DNA from: Actinomycetes bacterium
GTDB taxonomy: Bacteria; Actinomycetota; Acidimicrobiia; Acidimicrobiales; Palsa-688
Reading direction: 5' to 3'
Length of the DNA stretch: 64,000 nucleotides
Assembly (NCBI GenBank): GCA_021850325.1
Contig: JAJZMF010000029.1
Coordinates: 1-64,000 of the forward strand
How positions within the stretch are numbered: the first letter of the stretch is position 1; the number at the start of each line of letters is the position of its first letter. Shown piece by piece: positions 13,742-23,695 of this stretch. The notes under the pieces are model-generated. The model did no database searches. It was not told the origin of the DNA and saw only the letters and a program-made list of their open reading frames with translations. The translations under genes were made by a program, and so were the position numbers.

Positions 13742-13906
13742 CTACCTGGTCTCCTTGTGGAGCGTGTGCTGGCGGTCCCAGCGGCAGTACTTGCGCATCT
13801 CGATCCGGTCACGGTCGTTCTGCTTGTTCTTGCTGGTTATGTAGTTGCGGCGCTTGCAGACGTCGCAGGCCAGGGTCACCTTGACCCGGCGCTCGTTCTT
13901 GGCCAT
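13742..13906 (-). CDS. rpmG: 50S ribosomal protein L33
   Basis: A short 54-residue gene: [18 protein letters not shown], then RNYITSKNK and [15 protein letters not shown]. It has a CxxC pair but only one further cysteine (KYC), so it is probably not a full four-cysteine zinc-binding form. Position upstream of tRNA-Trp-secE-nusG is classical, except that a sigma/anti-sigma pair lies in between. Confidence 0.95.
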   Translation of the reverse strand: MAKNERRVKVTLACDVCKRRNYITSKNKQNDRDRIEMRKYCRWDRQHTLHKETR

Positions 13907-13946
13907 GTGGCGCTCCCTGTCTCCGATGGCAAATCGTTGCCTTGTG

Positions 13947-14019
13947 TAGCGGCGGTCGGACTCGAACCGACGACAACTCGATTATGAGCCGAGTGCTCTG
14001 CCAACTGAGCTACGCCGCC
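13947..14019 (-). tRNA. tRNA-Met (anticodon CAT)
   Basis: 73 bases, acceptor GGCGGCG/CGCCGCT, anticodon loop CTCATAA and T-loop TTCGAGT. The paired first acceptor base (G-U) argues for the elongator rather than the initiator form. Confidence 0.94.
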
Positions 14020-14041
14020 GTGCCTGTGCAGGACGGACTGC

Positions 14042-14115
14042 GAGCCCCCTGTCGGAATCGAACCGACGACACCAGCCTTACCATGGCTGTGCTCTGCCGA
14101 CTGAGCTAAGGGGGC
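14042..14115 (-). tRNA. tRNA-Thr (anticodon GGT)
   Basis: 74 bases, acceptor GCCCCCT/AGGGGGC, anticodon loop ATGGTAA. It is the first element of the tRNA-Thr, tRNA-Met, rpmG transcript. Confidence 0.95.
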
Positions 14116-14150
14116 AACGAGCCCCTGAACGGGGACCGTTTGCCCGCCCA

Positions 14151-14156
14151 ATAGTA
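14151..14156 (-). promoter_or_regulatory. candidate -10 (TACTAT) of the tRNA-Thr/tRNA-Met/rpmG transcript
   Basis: TACTAT on the minus strand lies 35 bases before the 5' end of tRNA-Thr. No clear -35 is seen. Confidence 0.4.
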
Positions 14157-14205
14157 GCGGCCGCGCGCAGGTGGCGCCCGTCCACGGCTCCCGCCACCGC
14201 TCCTC

Positions 14206-14211
14206 TAGCCT
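14206..14211 (+). promoter_or_regulatory. -10 box TAGCCT of a leaderless GNAT transcript
   Basis: TAGCCT ends 7 bases before the ATG at 14219, and no Shine-Dalgarno sequence is present, so transcription should start at or next to the ATG. Confidence 0.45.
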
Positions 14212-14218
14212 GTCCAGC

Positions 14219-14782
14219 ATGACATCGGCGCAACCGGGTACCGCCGCCGGGCCCGGTCGCGACCTGGCTCCTCCTCCCGCCGACAGGGCCTGGCGGCCCT
14301 CGCTCGTCATCGCCCGGGCTGCCCACGCCGAGGACCTGCGGCGAATCTACAACCACGCCGTGCAGACCAGTACCGCTACCTTCGACATCACCCCCCGGTC
14401 GCTGCCCGACCAGCTCCAATGGCTTGCCGAGCACTCCGGCGCCTACCCCGCGATCGTCGCCGTCGACGGTCGGGAGGTGCTCGGGTTCGGGTCCCTCTCG
14501 CCCTACCGGCCACGCCCCGCCTACAGCACGACGGTCGAGGACTCCGTCTATGTGGACGAGAGCGCCCAACACCGGGGCGTGGGCAGGGCCCTGCTGGAAG
14601 AACTGCTCGTGCTGGCCGAGGGCCACGGCTTCCACGCCGTGATCGCGCGCATCGCCGGTGACAACGAGGCCTCCGTTGCCCTGCACAGGGCGTGCGGCTT
14701 CGAGCACATCGGCACCGAGCGCGAGGTGGGGCGCAAGTTCGGCCGGTGGCTGGACGTGGTCTGCATGCAACGGCTGGTGTGA
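14219..14782 (+). CDS. GNAT acetyltransferase, phosphinothricin-acetyltransferase-like
   Basis: The 187-residue product has the acetyl-CoA binding motif QHRGVGRALLEELL at about 120-133 and the PAT-type stretch RIAGDNEASVALHRACGF. Proteins of this subfamily N-acetylate small amines or amino acids such as phosphinothricin and methionine sulfoximine. The stop overlaps the murL start (TGATG), so the two are coupled. A role linked to cell-wall amino acids is conceivable but only inferred from position. ATG 14219 was chosen because it fits the leaderless -10 box; the open frame extends to 14171. Confidence 0.8.
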   Translation: MTSAQPGTAAGPGRDLAPPPADRAWRPSLVIARAAHAEDLRRIYNHAVQTSTATFDITPRSLPDQLQWLAEHSGAYPAIVAVDGREVLGFGSLSPYRPRPAYSTTVEDSVYVDESAQHRGVGRALLEELLVLAEGHGFHAVIARIAGDNEASVALHRACGFEHIGTEREVGRKFGRWLDVVCMQRLV

Positions 14783-16152
14783 TGGCCGCCCCGTCGACTG
14801 CGCCCGGGAGGGGAGGTACCTTCCGTCTCACCGACAGGGAGCTCGGTCCCGACGGTCGGGCGGAGTTCGCGTTCGACCTCGACGGCGAGAGCTTCGTGGA
14901 GCGCGCCCACCTGCCCGAGCCGCTCGTGCCGTTGCCCCCGGGGGCCGTCGACCTCCTCTTGGACGTCTGCCACCTGGCCATGGGCACCAGCTACTTCAAG
15001 CTCTCGGCCCCCCGGCGGCTGGTCGTCGAGCGCCCCGTACAGGAGCCGGTGGCCCGCCTGGCGGGAGCGCTCTACGACGAGGGCCTGCGGGAGATGGCCT
15101 ACCGTAACGGGCTCCCCGTCCCCCTGCCCACCGAGCTGGTCTGGCATGAAGCGGGTCGTCGTGCAGACGACCACCGCCGGGTGGCCCCGGGCCGCGACGG
15201 GGGCACGGGCCCCGGAACGGGCCTGCTCGTCCCCGTCGGAGGCGGCAAGGACTCCGCGGCCGCCCTGGCCCTGCTCACCGACGCCGTCGGTTTCACCGTG
15301 TCCCCCACCCCCGCCCACTTCCGCCAGGCGGCCGCCGCCCACGTGCCCCTGCTCAGCGCCGAAAGGGTGCTCGACCCCCGGCTGGAGGCGGCTTCCGGAC
15401 GCCCCGGCGCGTTCAACGGCCACATACCGGTCACCGCCGTCAACTCGGTCCTGGGCGCCCTGGTGGCTGCCGGCCAGGGGTTGTGGGGCGTGGCCATGGG
15501 CAACGAGCGTTCCGCCAACGAGCCCACGGTCCTGGTGGACGGTACCCCTGTCAACCACCAGTACTCGAAGTCGCTCGGCTTCGAGCGCCTGCTCAGCAGG
15601 GCGCTGGCCGAGGCCGGTGTCGGCTACTTCTCGGTCCTGCGCCAACTGTCCGAGCTGGCGATCGCCGGGATGGTGGCCGGCCGGCCCGAACTGCACCGCT
15701 CCTTCCTCTCCTGCAACCGGGCCTTCCGCCGGGCACGACCGGCGGAGGAGGAGCAGACCTGGTGCCTGGAGTGCCCCAAGTGCCGCTTCACCTTCCTCTG
15801 CTTCGCTGTGTTCATGTCGCCCGAACAGGCCGAGGTGGTCTTCGGAGGCAACCCTTTGGCCGACAGCCATGCTGCCGAGGGCTTCGCCGGGCTGTGGGAC
15901 GGCGGGGCCAAGCCCTTCGACTGCGTGGGGGAACGAGCCGAATCGGCAGCAGCCATGGCCTGGCTGGGCCAGGCCCGGGCCTGGCGGGACCTCCCGGTCG
16001 TCAAGGAGCTGGCCGGGCCGGCAGCCGCCTTTGCCGTCCGGAGCGGCACCACGGTCGAGGACCTGCTGGAGCCCCAGGGCCCCCACCTGGCCCCAGCCGA
16101 CCTGGCCGACCTGGTGGCCAGGGCAGCCAAGCAGGTGCAGCCCCGGCGGTGA
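14782..16152 (+). CDS. murL: UDP-MurNAc-L-Ala-L-Glu epimerase MurL
   Basis: The 456-residue protein looks like MurL, which converts UDP-MurNAc-L-Ala-L-Glu to the D-Glu form in an ATP-dependent reaction, replacing glutamate racemase. A PP-loop-like PVGGGKDS is at 151-158. A cysteine cluster (CLECPKC, C328, C331, C334) lies in the C-terminal half. The next gene is a MurD homologue overlapping by 4 bases, exactly the murL-murD2 pairing known from Xanthomonas. It starts at ATG 14782 inside the GNAT stop. Identification rests on remembered family features plus gene pairing. Confidence 0.8.
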   Translation: MAAPSTAPGRGGTFRLTDRELGPDGRAEFAFDLDGESFVERAHLPEPLVPLPPGAVDLLLDVCHLAMGTSYFKLSAPRRLVVERPVQEPVARLAGALYDEGLREMAYRNGLPVPLPTELVWHEAGRRADDHRRVAPGRDGGTGPGTGLLVPVGGGKDSAAALALLTDAVGFTVSPTPAHFRQAAAAHVPLLSAERVLDPRLEAASGRPGAFNGHIPVTAVNSVLGALVAAGQGLWGVAMGNERSANEPTVLVDGTPVNHQYSKSLGFERLLSRALAEAGVGYFSVLRQLSELAIAGMVAGRPELHRSFLSCNRAFRRARPAEEEQTWCLECPKCRFTFLCFAVFMSPEQAEVVFGGNPLADSHAAEGFAGLWDGGAKPFDCVGERAESAAAMAWLGQARAWRDLPVVKELAGPAAAFAVRSGTTVEDLLEPQGPHLAPADLADLVARAAKQVQPRR

Positions 16153-17438
16153 GGCTCTCGGACCTCCAGGGGCGCCGCCTGGTCGTCCTCGGCCTGGGCG
16201 ACGACGTCTCAGCCGCTCTGGGCGCCGTCGTGGCCGCCGGCCCCGCCGACGTGCACCTCGTGGACGCCGACCCCCACCGGGCCTCGGCCCGCCTGCGCGC
16301 CGAGCACCCGGGGCTGGCCGGGAACGTCCCTGTGCTCGGCCGGCTGGAGGACGCCCCGTCCGCTGAGGTCGCCCTACGCAGCCCCGGCTTCTGCCTCTAC
16401 CAACCGGAACTGGCCCGCCGTACCGGTGCCGGCCTGGTGACGACCACACCTCTCGACCTCTGGGTCAACGAGCGGGGCGAGGGCCCGATGGTGGTGGTGA
16501 CGGGGACCAAGGGCAAGAGCAGCACAGCCGTCCTGGTCTCGGAGGCGCTGAGGCGGCTGGGGCACCCGGCGCTCGTGCTCGCCAACATCGGGGTCCCGCC
16601 ATGGACGGTGAGCCCGGGCGTGCCGGAGGTGGCGGTGCTGGAGGTGTCGAGCTACCAGGCAGCCGACCTGTCCAGGACCGCACCGATAGGCGCCCTGACC
16701 GCCATAGGTGAGGACCACGTCAACTGGCACGGTTCGCTGGAGCGCTACCTGGCGGACAAGGCCCGCACCTTCCTTGCCCCTGCCGGGGGTGAACGGCGTT
16801 GGTACGGGGTGCCGGACGACATCGTGCTCCCGCCGGCGTTCGTCCCGGCCGACCTCGTACCGGTCAGGACCGGGTCCCACGACGTCCGGCGGCGCAACGC
16901 GGTACTGGCCGCAGCCACAGCGCTGGCGCTGACCGGGCCCAAGGCCGACAGGGGCCACCTGGCCGGCCAACTGCTCGACGGCTACCCCCAGCTGCCGGGG
17001 AGGATGTCCCTTGTGGCCCGGGTGGCCGGCGTCGACTACGTCGACGACAGCCTGGCCAGCAACCCTCTGGGCCTGGCTGCGGCCCTGCGCTCGACCGGTG
17101 ACCGGGTCACCACTGTGATCGTGGGGGGCCACGACCGCGGCGTTGGCGCCGGCGCAGCCGTCCAGGCGGCACGCGAGCGGTCCGTCCGGGCTGCGCTGGT
17201 GTGGCTGGACGAGGGCAACGGCCTGGCCGAGGCTCTCTCCCCGTGGTGCACCTCGGCCCGGGCCGCCGGCTCGTTGGAAGAGGCGGTGGCACTCGGCGCC
17301 TCCCTGACCCCCCGGGGCGGCACGGTCGTCTTCTCCCCCGGGATGCCAACGCCCGAGGACCAGGGGAACTGGGCCACCCGGTCCGCCCGCTTCCGCCGGG
17401 CGGTGGAGGGCCTGGCGGGCGCGCCCGAGCCGGCTTAG
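16149..17438 (+). CDS. murD2: UDP-MurNAc-L-alanine--L-glutamate ligase MurD2
   Basis: The 429-residue Mur-ligase homologue has an N-terminal Rossmann-like domain, the ATP P-loop GTKGKSS at 119-125, a central domain with VLEVSSYQAADL, and a C-terminal domain with LPGRMSLVARV and DYVDDSLASNPLG. In the MurD2/MurL route this ligase adds L-Glu rather than D-Glu to UDP-MurNAc-L-Ala; MurL then inverts the residue. It starts with GTG at 16149 overlapping the murL stop (GTGA), so the two are translationally coupled. An ordinary MurD is the alternative, but the murL neighbour argues for MurD2. Confidence 0.8.
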   Translation: MRLSDLQGRRLVVLGLGDDVSAALGAVVAAGPADVHLVDADPHRASARLRAEHPGLAGNVPVLGRLEDAPSAEVALRSPGFCLYQPELARRTGAGLVTTTPLDLWVNERGEGPMVVVTGTKGKSSTAVLVSEALRRLGHPALVLANIGVPPWTVSPGVPEVAVLEVSSYQAADLSRTAPIGALTAIGEDHVNWHGSLERYLADKARTFLAPAGGERRWYGVPDDIVLPPAFVPADLVPVRTGSHDVRRRNAVLAAATALALTGPKADRGHLAGQLLDGYPQLPGRMSLVARVAGVDYVDDSLASNPLGLAAALRSTGDRVTTVIVGGHDRGVGAGAAVQAARERSVRAALVWLDEGNGLAEALSPWCTSARAAGSLEEAVALGASLTPRGGTVVFSPGMPTPEDQGNWATRSARFRRAVEGLAGAPEPA

Positions 17439-17451
17439 GCTACGGGCGACG

Positions 17452-20031
<2,580 letters not shown>

Positions 20032-20037
20032 GTGAGG

Positions 20038-20043
20038 AGGCTA
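20038..20043 (-). promoter_or_regulatory. -10 box TAGCCT of a leaderless lysC-asd transcript
   Basis: TAGCCT on the minus strand lies 6 bases before the lysC GTG. Confidence 0.45.
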
Positions 20044-20114
20044 CCAGCTGGACCGCTACCTGCCTCCCGGCCCACCGGCGCGCCCATGCCACCCCGCCCT
20101 GCCACCACATCGGC

Positions 20115-20120
20115 TACGCT
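20115..20120 (+). promoter_or_regulatory. -10 box TACGCT of a leaderless cyclophilin transcript
   Basis: TACGCT lies 8 bases before the GTG at 20129. No ribosome-binding site is visible. Confidence 0.4.
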
Positions 20121-20128
20121 GCGGCGCC

Positions 20129-20980
20129 GTGCCGTCAGATAAGCGTATACAGCAGCGCCGCAACCGCAGCATGAAGGAGCTGCGCCTGCAACAGGAGCAG
20201 AGGCGCCGCCGGCAGAAGCTCTTCCTGGGTGGCTTCGGGGCCGCACTGGTGATAATCGTGGTCGTCGTCATAGTCACGGTCCTCGTACCGGGCGGGGCCA
20301 AGAAGGCCAAGGTGGCCACGTCGGGCTCGTCTTCCAGTACAGCCGGTTCATCGACCAGCGCTGCCGCCACCACCAGCACCGCTCCCCCGGTCTCGGTGCC
20401 GCTGCTCAATGCCCCGGCCAAGGTCGGTTGCCCCGCCCTCAACGGCTCCTCACCTCATTACACCCACTTCAGCTCGGCTCCGCCCATGTGCATCAACCCG
20501 GCCAAGACCTATACGGCCACCATGAAGACCGATGTGGGCACGATAAAGATCGACCTGACGGCGGCCAAGGACCCCACCACCGTCAACAACTTCGTCTTCC
20601 TGGCCGGCTACCACTTCTACAACGGCACCGCCTTCCACCGCGTGGTGAGCGGCTTCGTGGACCAGGGCGGCGACCCGACGGGCACCGGTTCAGGCGGCCC
20701 GGGCTATTCGTTCAACGGCGGCGCCCCCAAGAGCTCGAGCGTCTACACCGCCGGCGCCCTGGCCATGGCCAACTCGGGTAGCCCGAGCTCGGACGGTAGC
20801 CAGTTCTTCATCGTCGTCGGCCAGGGCGGCAAGCAGCTGAGCCCCAACTACAGCTACTTCGGCCAGGTGGTCTCCGGCATGAGCGTGGTCAACAAGATCA
20901 ACGCGGACGGGAGCGCCGGGTCGGCGGGTACGCCCAAGGTCCTCCACAAAGTCCTTTCGGTGACCATCAGCGAGAGCTGA
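20129..20980 (+). CDS. membrane-anchored cyclophilin-type peptidyl-prolyl isomerase
   Basis: The 283-residue protein has a basic N-terminus, one membrane anchor (about 31-55), a Ser/Thr-rich linker, and a cyclophilin domain from about 125. Catalytic-core motifs include FHRVVSGFVDQGGD and GSQFFIVVG. It should isomerise prolyl bonds of exported proteins on the outer face of the membrane. GTG start; divergent from lysC. It ends 24 bases before the convergent CaCA gene. Confidence 0.9.
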   Translation: MPSDKRIQQRRNRSMKELRLQQEQRRRRQKLFLGGFGAALVIIVVVVIVTVLVPGGAKKAKVATSGSSSSTAGSSTSAAATTSTAPPVSVPLLNAPAKVGCPALNGSSPHYTHFSSAPPMCINPAKTYTATMKTDVGTIKIDLTAAKDPTTVNNFVFLAGYHFYNGTAFHRVVSGFVDQGGDPTGTGSGGPGYSFNGGAPKSSSVYTAGALAMANSGSPSSDGSQFFIVVGQGGKQLSPNYSYFGQVVSGMSVVNKINADGSAGSAGTPKVLHKVLSVTISES

Positions 20981-21004
20981 CCACCGCCTCCGGCCCACTC
21001 CGGG

Positions 21005-22003
21005 TCAGGCAGCGAGCACACCTGCCAGATAGGCGCCGTAGGCCGCCAGGAGCACCCAGCCCATCGGCCTGCTGACGCCCCGCCGGGCGAAGGCGGCGGT
21101 GGTGGCACCCGCGGTCATGGCCAGGTAGGACCAGGCGGCGAGCTGGGTGCCCACGCCCGTGCCGGCACCGACCAGGCCGACCAGCGCGGCCGGGACCACC
21201 AGGCCCCCCACCACGTTCATGGTGTTGCTGTTCATCGCCTCGGAGAGCATGGCCGCTCCCCGGCCCGCCCGGGCCAGGTACAGGGCCGCCACGACATTGG
21301 GCAGGCTGGTGACAGCGGCCAGTACGACGCCGCCCACCACCACCTCGGGCAGCCCGAGCGCGGCACCGCCCACCGAAGCGCTCTGCTCCATCAGGGCACT
21401 TGCCCCGACTACCACGACCAGCGCACCGAGAACGGTCGCGACCTGACGCCCCGGGTGCCCCGGGACGTCGCTCGGGTAACCACCCTGCAGGTCGTCCCTC
21501 TCCTCGGACACCGCCAGCGCCAACCACGACCGGGCCCGGGCCGGCACCGGGAGCCGCCGGACGGGCACGGCGGCCAGTACGAGGTAGGGGAGGAAGAAGG
21601 TACCAGCCAGAGCGGCAGACGCGGCCACGGGGACGACATGGTGCACGAGGAGCAGAGAGGCCCCGGCCACCCCGGTCGCCACCGTCCCTTCCAGGGCCAC
21701 GGCCCGCCGGCGGAAGCGGACCCGGCCCGCCACGACCGCGCCCAGGCCCAACAGGGCGGCGATGTTGAACACGTTCGAGCCGAACAGGACCCCGAGCCCG
21801 ATGGTGTGCTCGCCACGAAGTTGCGCAGTGAGGGCGCTGGTCAGCTCGGGGCCGTCAGCAGCCAGCGCTGCCATGAGGCCCAACAGGACCGACGGCACGG
21901 CCCACCGGTCGCCCAACGCCTCGAGGGCCTTTACCAGCCGGTGGCTCGCCAGAAGGCTGACCAGGGCGCAGGCGACGAAGACGGGCAGGGCCCAGGCGGG
22001 CAC
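21005..22003 (-). CDS. CaCA-type sodium/calcium exchanger-like membrane protein
   Basis: The 332-residue protein with about ten membrane segments shows two related alpha repeats: ADGPELTSALTAQL with GVLFGSNVFNIAALLGL, and TSLPNVVAALYLAR with EAMNSNTMNVVGG. This is the inverted-repeat layout of cation/Ca2+ antiporters, though the usual GTSxPE in repeat one is altered to ADGPE. A hydrophilic loop near the middle separates the halves. The GTG start has GAGG 7-8 bases upstream and lies 9 bases after the S51 peptidase stop, so the two form an operon. Confidence 0.78.
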   Translation of the reverse strand: MPAWALPVFVACALVSLLASHRLVKALEALGDRWAVPSVLLGLMAALAADGPELTSALTAQLRGEHTIGLGVLFGSNVFNIAALLGLGAVVAGRVRFRRRAVALEGTVATGVAGASLLLVHHVVPVAASAALAGTFFLPYLVLAAVPVRRLPVPARARSWLALAVSEERDDLQGGYPSDVPGHPGRQVATVLGALVVVVGASALMEQSASVGGAALGLPEVVVGGVVLAAVTSLPNVVAALYLARAGRGAAMLSEAMNSNTMNVVGGLVVPAALVGLVGAGTGVGTQLAAWSYLAMTAGATTAAFARRGVSRPMGWVLLAAYGAYLAGVLAA

Positions 22004-22012
22004 CCAGGCGCC

Positions 22013-22783
22013 TCAGCTTGGCGAGGGCCCGGCGCCACCACCAGCCGCCAGACGCTGCGCTGATAGCGCACCGGGCGGCTCCAATGGAGGATAGGTCGCA
22101 GCAGCGAGCACCTCGAGGCCGGCCTGCCGGCCCTCCAGCCACACGGTGACGGCTCCCTCGCCGGAAACCCTCCAGGTGCCGTCGGGCTGGCGCAGCAGGG
22201 CGGTCCGCTCCTCGATGCCGACTATGCGTAGCCCCCTGGAGGCCAGGGTCACCGTGCGCCGGGTCTTGTCCTCGGGCCAGCCGTCGGCATGCGGCAGGAA
22301 GGCCAGCTGGTCGAGCAGTCCCAGGCCGAGGGTGAGCGCCCCTCCCCGGGGGTCCACCATCGTGTCGCCGAGCACCATGGCCCCCGCCGAGGACCCGGCC
22401 AGCACGGCTCCCTCCGTCCAGGCGTCGACAAGTGCCTGCCACACGGGTGAGGCCTTGAGCACAGAGCGCAGGTGGAGCACCGAACCGCCGGCGATGTAGA
22501 TGAACGACGCCGAACGCACCATCCCCGCATTGACCCGGTCCTCGGCGTCGGCCCTGCGCAGCACGGGACAGGACCTGACCGTGCCGCCCAAACCGGCAAA
22601 GTACGAAGACGCCGTGGCAACCGCCCGCTCGGGGTGCCAGTAGGCGGCAGCGGTGGGGAGGACCAGGACCTCGTTGCCCCCCGAGGCCGCCAAGAGCTCC
22701 GAGTCGAAGGTCTCGCAGCCGGGCGTCCACTCCGCGCCCCCGACCAGTGCCAGGAGCCCGGGCCGTTCGGGTAACCCCGTCAC
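22013..22783 (-). CDS. peptidase S51/cyanophycinase-like protein
   Basis: The 256-residue protein has the nucleophile elbow AGSSAGAMV and, upstream, FIYIAGGSVLHLRS, as in the class-I glutamine-amidotransferase-like fold of S51 peptidases (cyanophycinase, dipeptidase E). The catalytic serine lies in GSSAG. It is probably a cytoplasmic peptidase; whether it uses cyanophycin or Asp dipeptides is unknown. GTG at 22783 has GGAG 8 bases upstream. It is co-transcribed with the exchanger downstream. Confidence 0.75.
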   Translation of the reverse strand: MTGLPERPGLLALVGGAEWTPGCETFDSELLAASGGNEVLVLPTAAAYWHPERAVATASSYFAGLGGTVRSCPVLRRADAEDRVNAGMVRSASFIYIAGGSVLHLRSVLKASPVWQALVDAWTEGAVLAGSSAGAMVLGDTMVDPRGGALTLGLGLLDQLAFLPHADGWPEDKTRRTVTLASRGLRIVGIEERTALLRQPDGTWRVSGEGAVTVWLEGRQAGLEVLAAATYPPLEPPGALSAQRLAAGGGAGPSPS

Positions 22784-22971
22784 CTGCTCTTCTCCGGTTC
22801 TCGCATGTTCAGGCGTTCGTTCATGGCGCTGGCCCAGTATTGCACGCCCGCTGTCGGCCCACCCTCCTCGCAGGCTCCTGTGGGCGCGGGCCCGGGGGGC
22901 GCCGGCCGGCGGCCACCTCCGAGCCGCCCAGGCCCGGCCGCGTGCTCCGGCGGCCGCGACAAAACGGTCTT

Positions 22972-22999
22972 TTGGCGCTGCACGGGGCCCAAGTAGTAT
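22972..22999 (+). promoter_or_regulatory. candidate bldC promoter in a 326-base gap
   Basis: TTGGCG (22972-22977) and TAGTAT (22994-22999) are 16 bases apart, about 110 bases before bldC. The gap 22784-23109 otherwise holds a 12-base direct repeat (AAACAGTTRGGA at 23028-23039 and 23086-23097). No further gene was seen. Confidence 0.45.
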
Positions 23000-23109
23000 G
23001 AAGGGGCCGGTGCGTGCGCGACAAATGAAACAGTTGGGACCACAGCGCAACGCCGGCACCCACTCGCACCTTTGAGGGAAGTTTCAAACAGTTAGGAGGC
23101 ACCCCCGAG

Positions 23110-23304
23110 ATGGTCGAGCAACAGCAGGCTGATTCTCTCCTTACCCCGGCCGAGGTTGCAGCACTCTTCCGGGTCAACCCCAAGACGGTGACCCGCTGGG
23201 CCCGGGCCGGCAAGATCACCGCCATCCGAACCCTGGGAGGTCACCGCCGGTTCCGTGAGACGGAGATCCGACGGTGCCTGGAGCAACTGGACATCGAAGG
23301 CTGA
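23110..23304 (+). CDS. bldC: BldC-family MerR-like transcription regulator
   Basis: A 64-residue one-domain protein: LLTPAEVAALFRVNPKTVTR then WARAGKITAIRTLGGHRRF, nearly the same as Streptomyces BldC, a small winged-helix protein that binds DNA head-to-tail and controls developmental timing. No effector domain is present. GGAGG lies 11 bases before the ATG. A strong terminator follows, so it is a single-gene unit. In this lineage its role is unknown. Confidence 0.9.
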   Translation: MVEQQQADSLLTPAEVAALFRVNPKTVTRWARAGKITAIRTLGGHRRFRETEIRRCLEQLDIEG

Positions 23305-23309
23305 GCTGA

Positions 23310-23359
23310 CCAACCTCGCCCGGCCTCCTGGCCACAGCCGGGGGGCCGGGCGAGGTTGG
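23310..23359 (+). terminator. bldC terminator, 16-bp stem
   Basis: Arms 23310-23325 and 23344-23359 are perfectly complementary over 16 bases with an 18-base loop, directly after the bldC stop. Confidence 0.8.
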
Positions 23360-23432
23360 CGCCCGGCGGCGGGCAGTGGCGCCGCTGGGGACGGCATCGC
23401 CGACAGGGCTCCCACCGAAGCCACCACAGCAA

Positions 23433-23458
23433 GAAAGGCCCTGCACAGAGGGCCTTTC
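23433..23458 (-). terminator. terminator of the tRNA-Asp/tRNA-Phe transcript
   Basis: A perfect 10-bp stem (GAAAGGCCCT/AGGGCCTTTC) with a 6-base loop lies just downstream of tRNA-Phe on the minus strand. It can also act on the plus strand behind bldC. Confidence 0.7.
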
Positions 23459-23464
23459 CCGGGG

Positions 23465-23537
23465 TGGTCGGAACCGGCGTCGATCCGGTGACCTCGCGCT
23501 TTTCAGGCGCGCGCTCTACCAACTGAGCTATCCGACC
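23465..23537 (-). tRNA. tRNA-Phe (anticodon GAA)
   Basis: 73 bases, acceptor GGTCGGA/TCCGACC, anticodon loop CTGAAAA. It lies 1 base after tRNA-Asp, so the two are processed from one transcript. Confidence 0.95.
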
Positions 23538-23538
23538 G

Positions 23539-23613
23539 CGGACCTGACGGGATTTGAACCCGCGGCCTCCGGCTTGACAGGCCGGCGTGCACTCCAAGCT
23601 GCACCACAGGTCC
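23539..23613 (-). tRNA. tRNA-Asp (anticodon GTC)
   Basis: 75 bases, acceptor GGACCTG/CAGGTCC with G discriminator, anticodon loop CTGTCAA and T-loop TTCAAAT. Confidence 0.95.
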
Positions 23614-23695
23614 CAGTTGTAACAACTGGTACACCGCCTGTCCCACGGAGCCTGACGGCGGGGCCAGTATAGAGGCTCCGCACAGTGAGGGGTAG

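Noticed and set aside
14548-16449. A 633-codon minus-strand frame over the GNAT and murL genes
   Set aside because: Shadow frame; composition is Gly/Arg/Pro-rich and it crosses the murL-murD2 junction.
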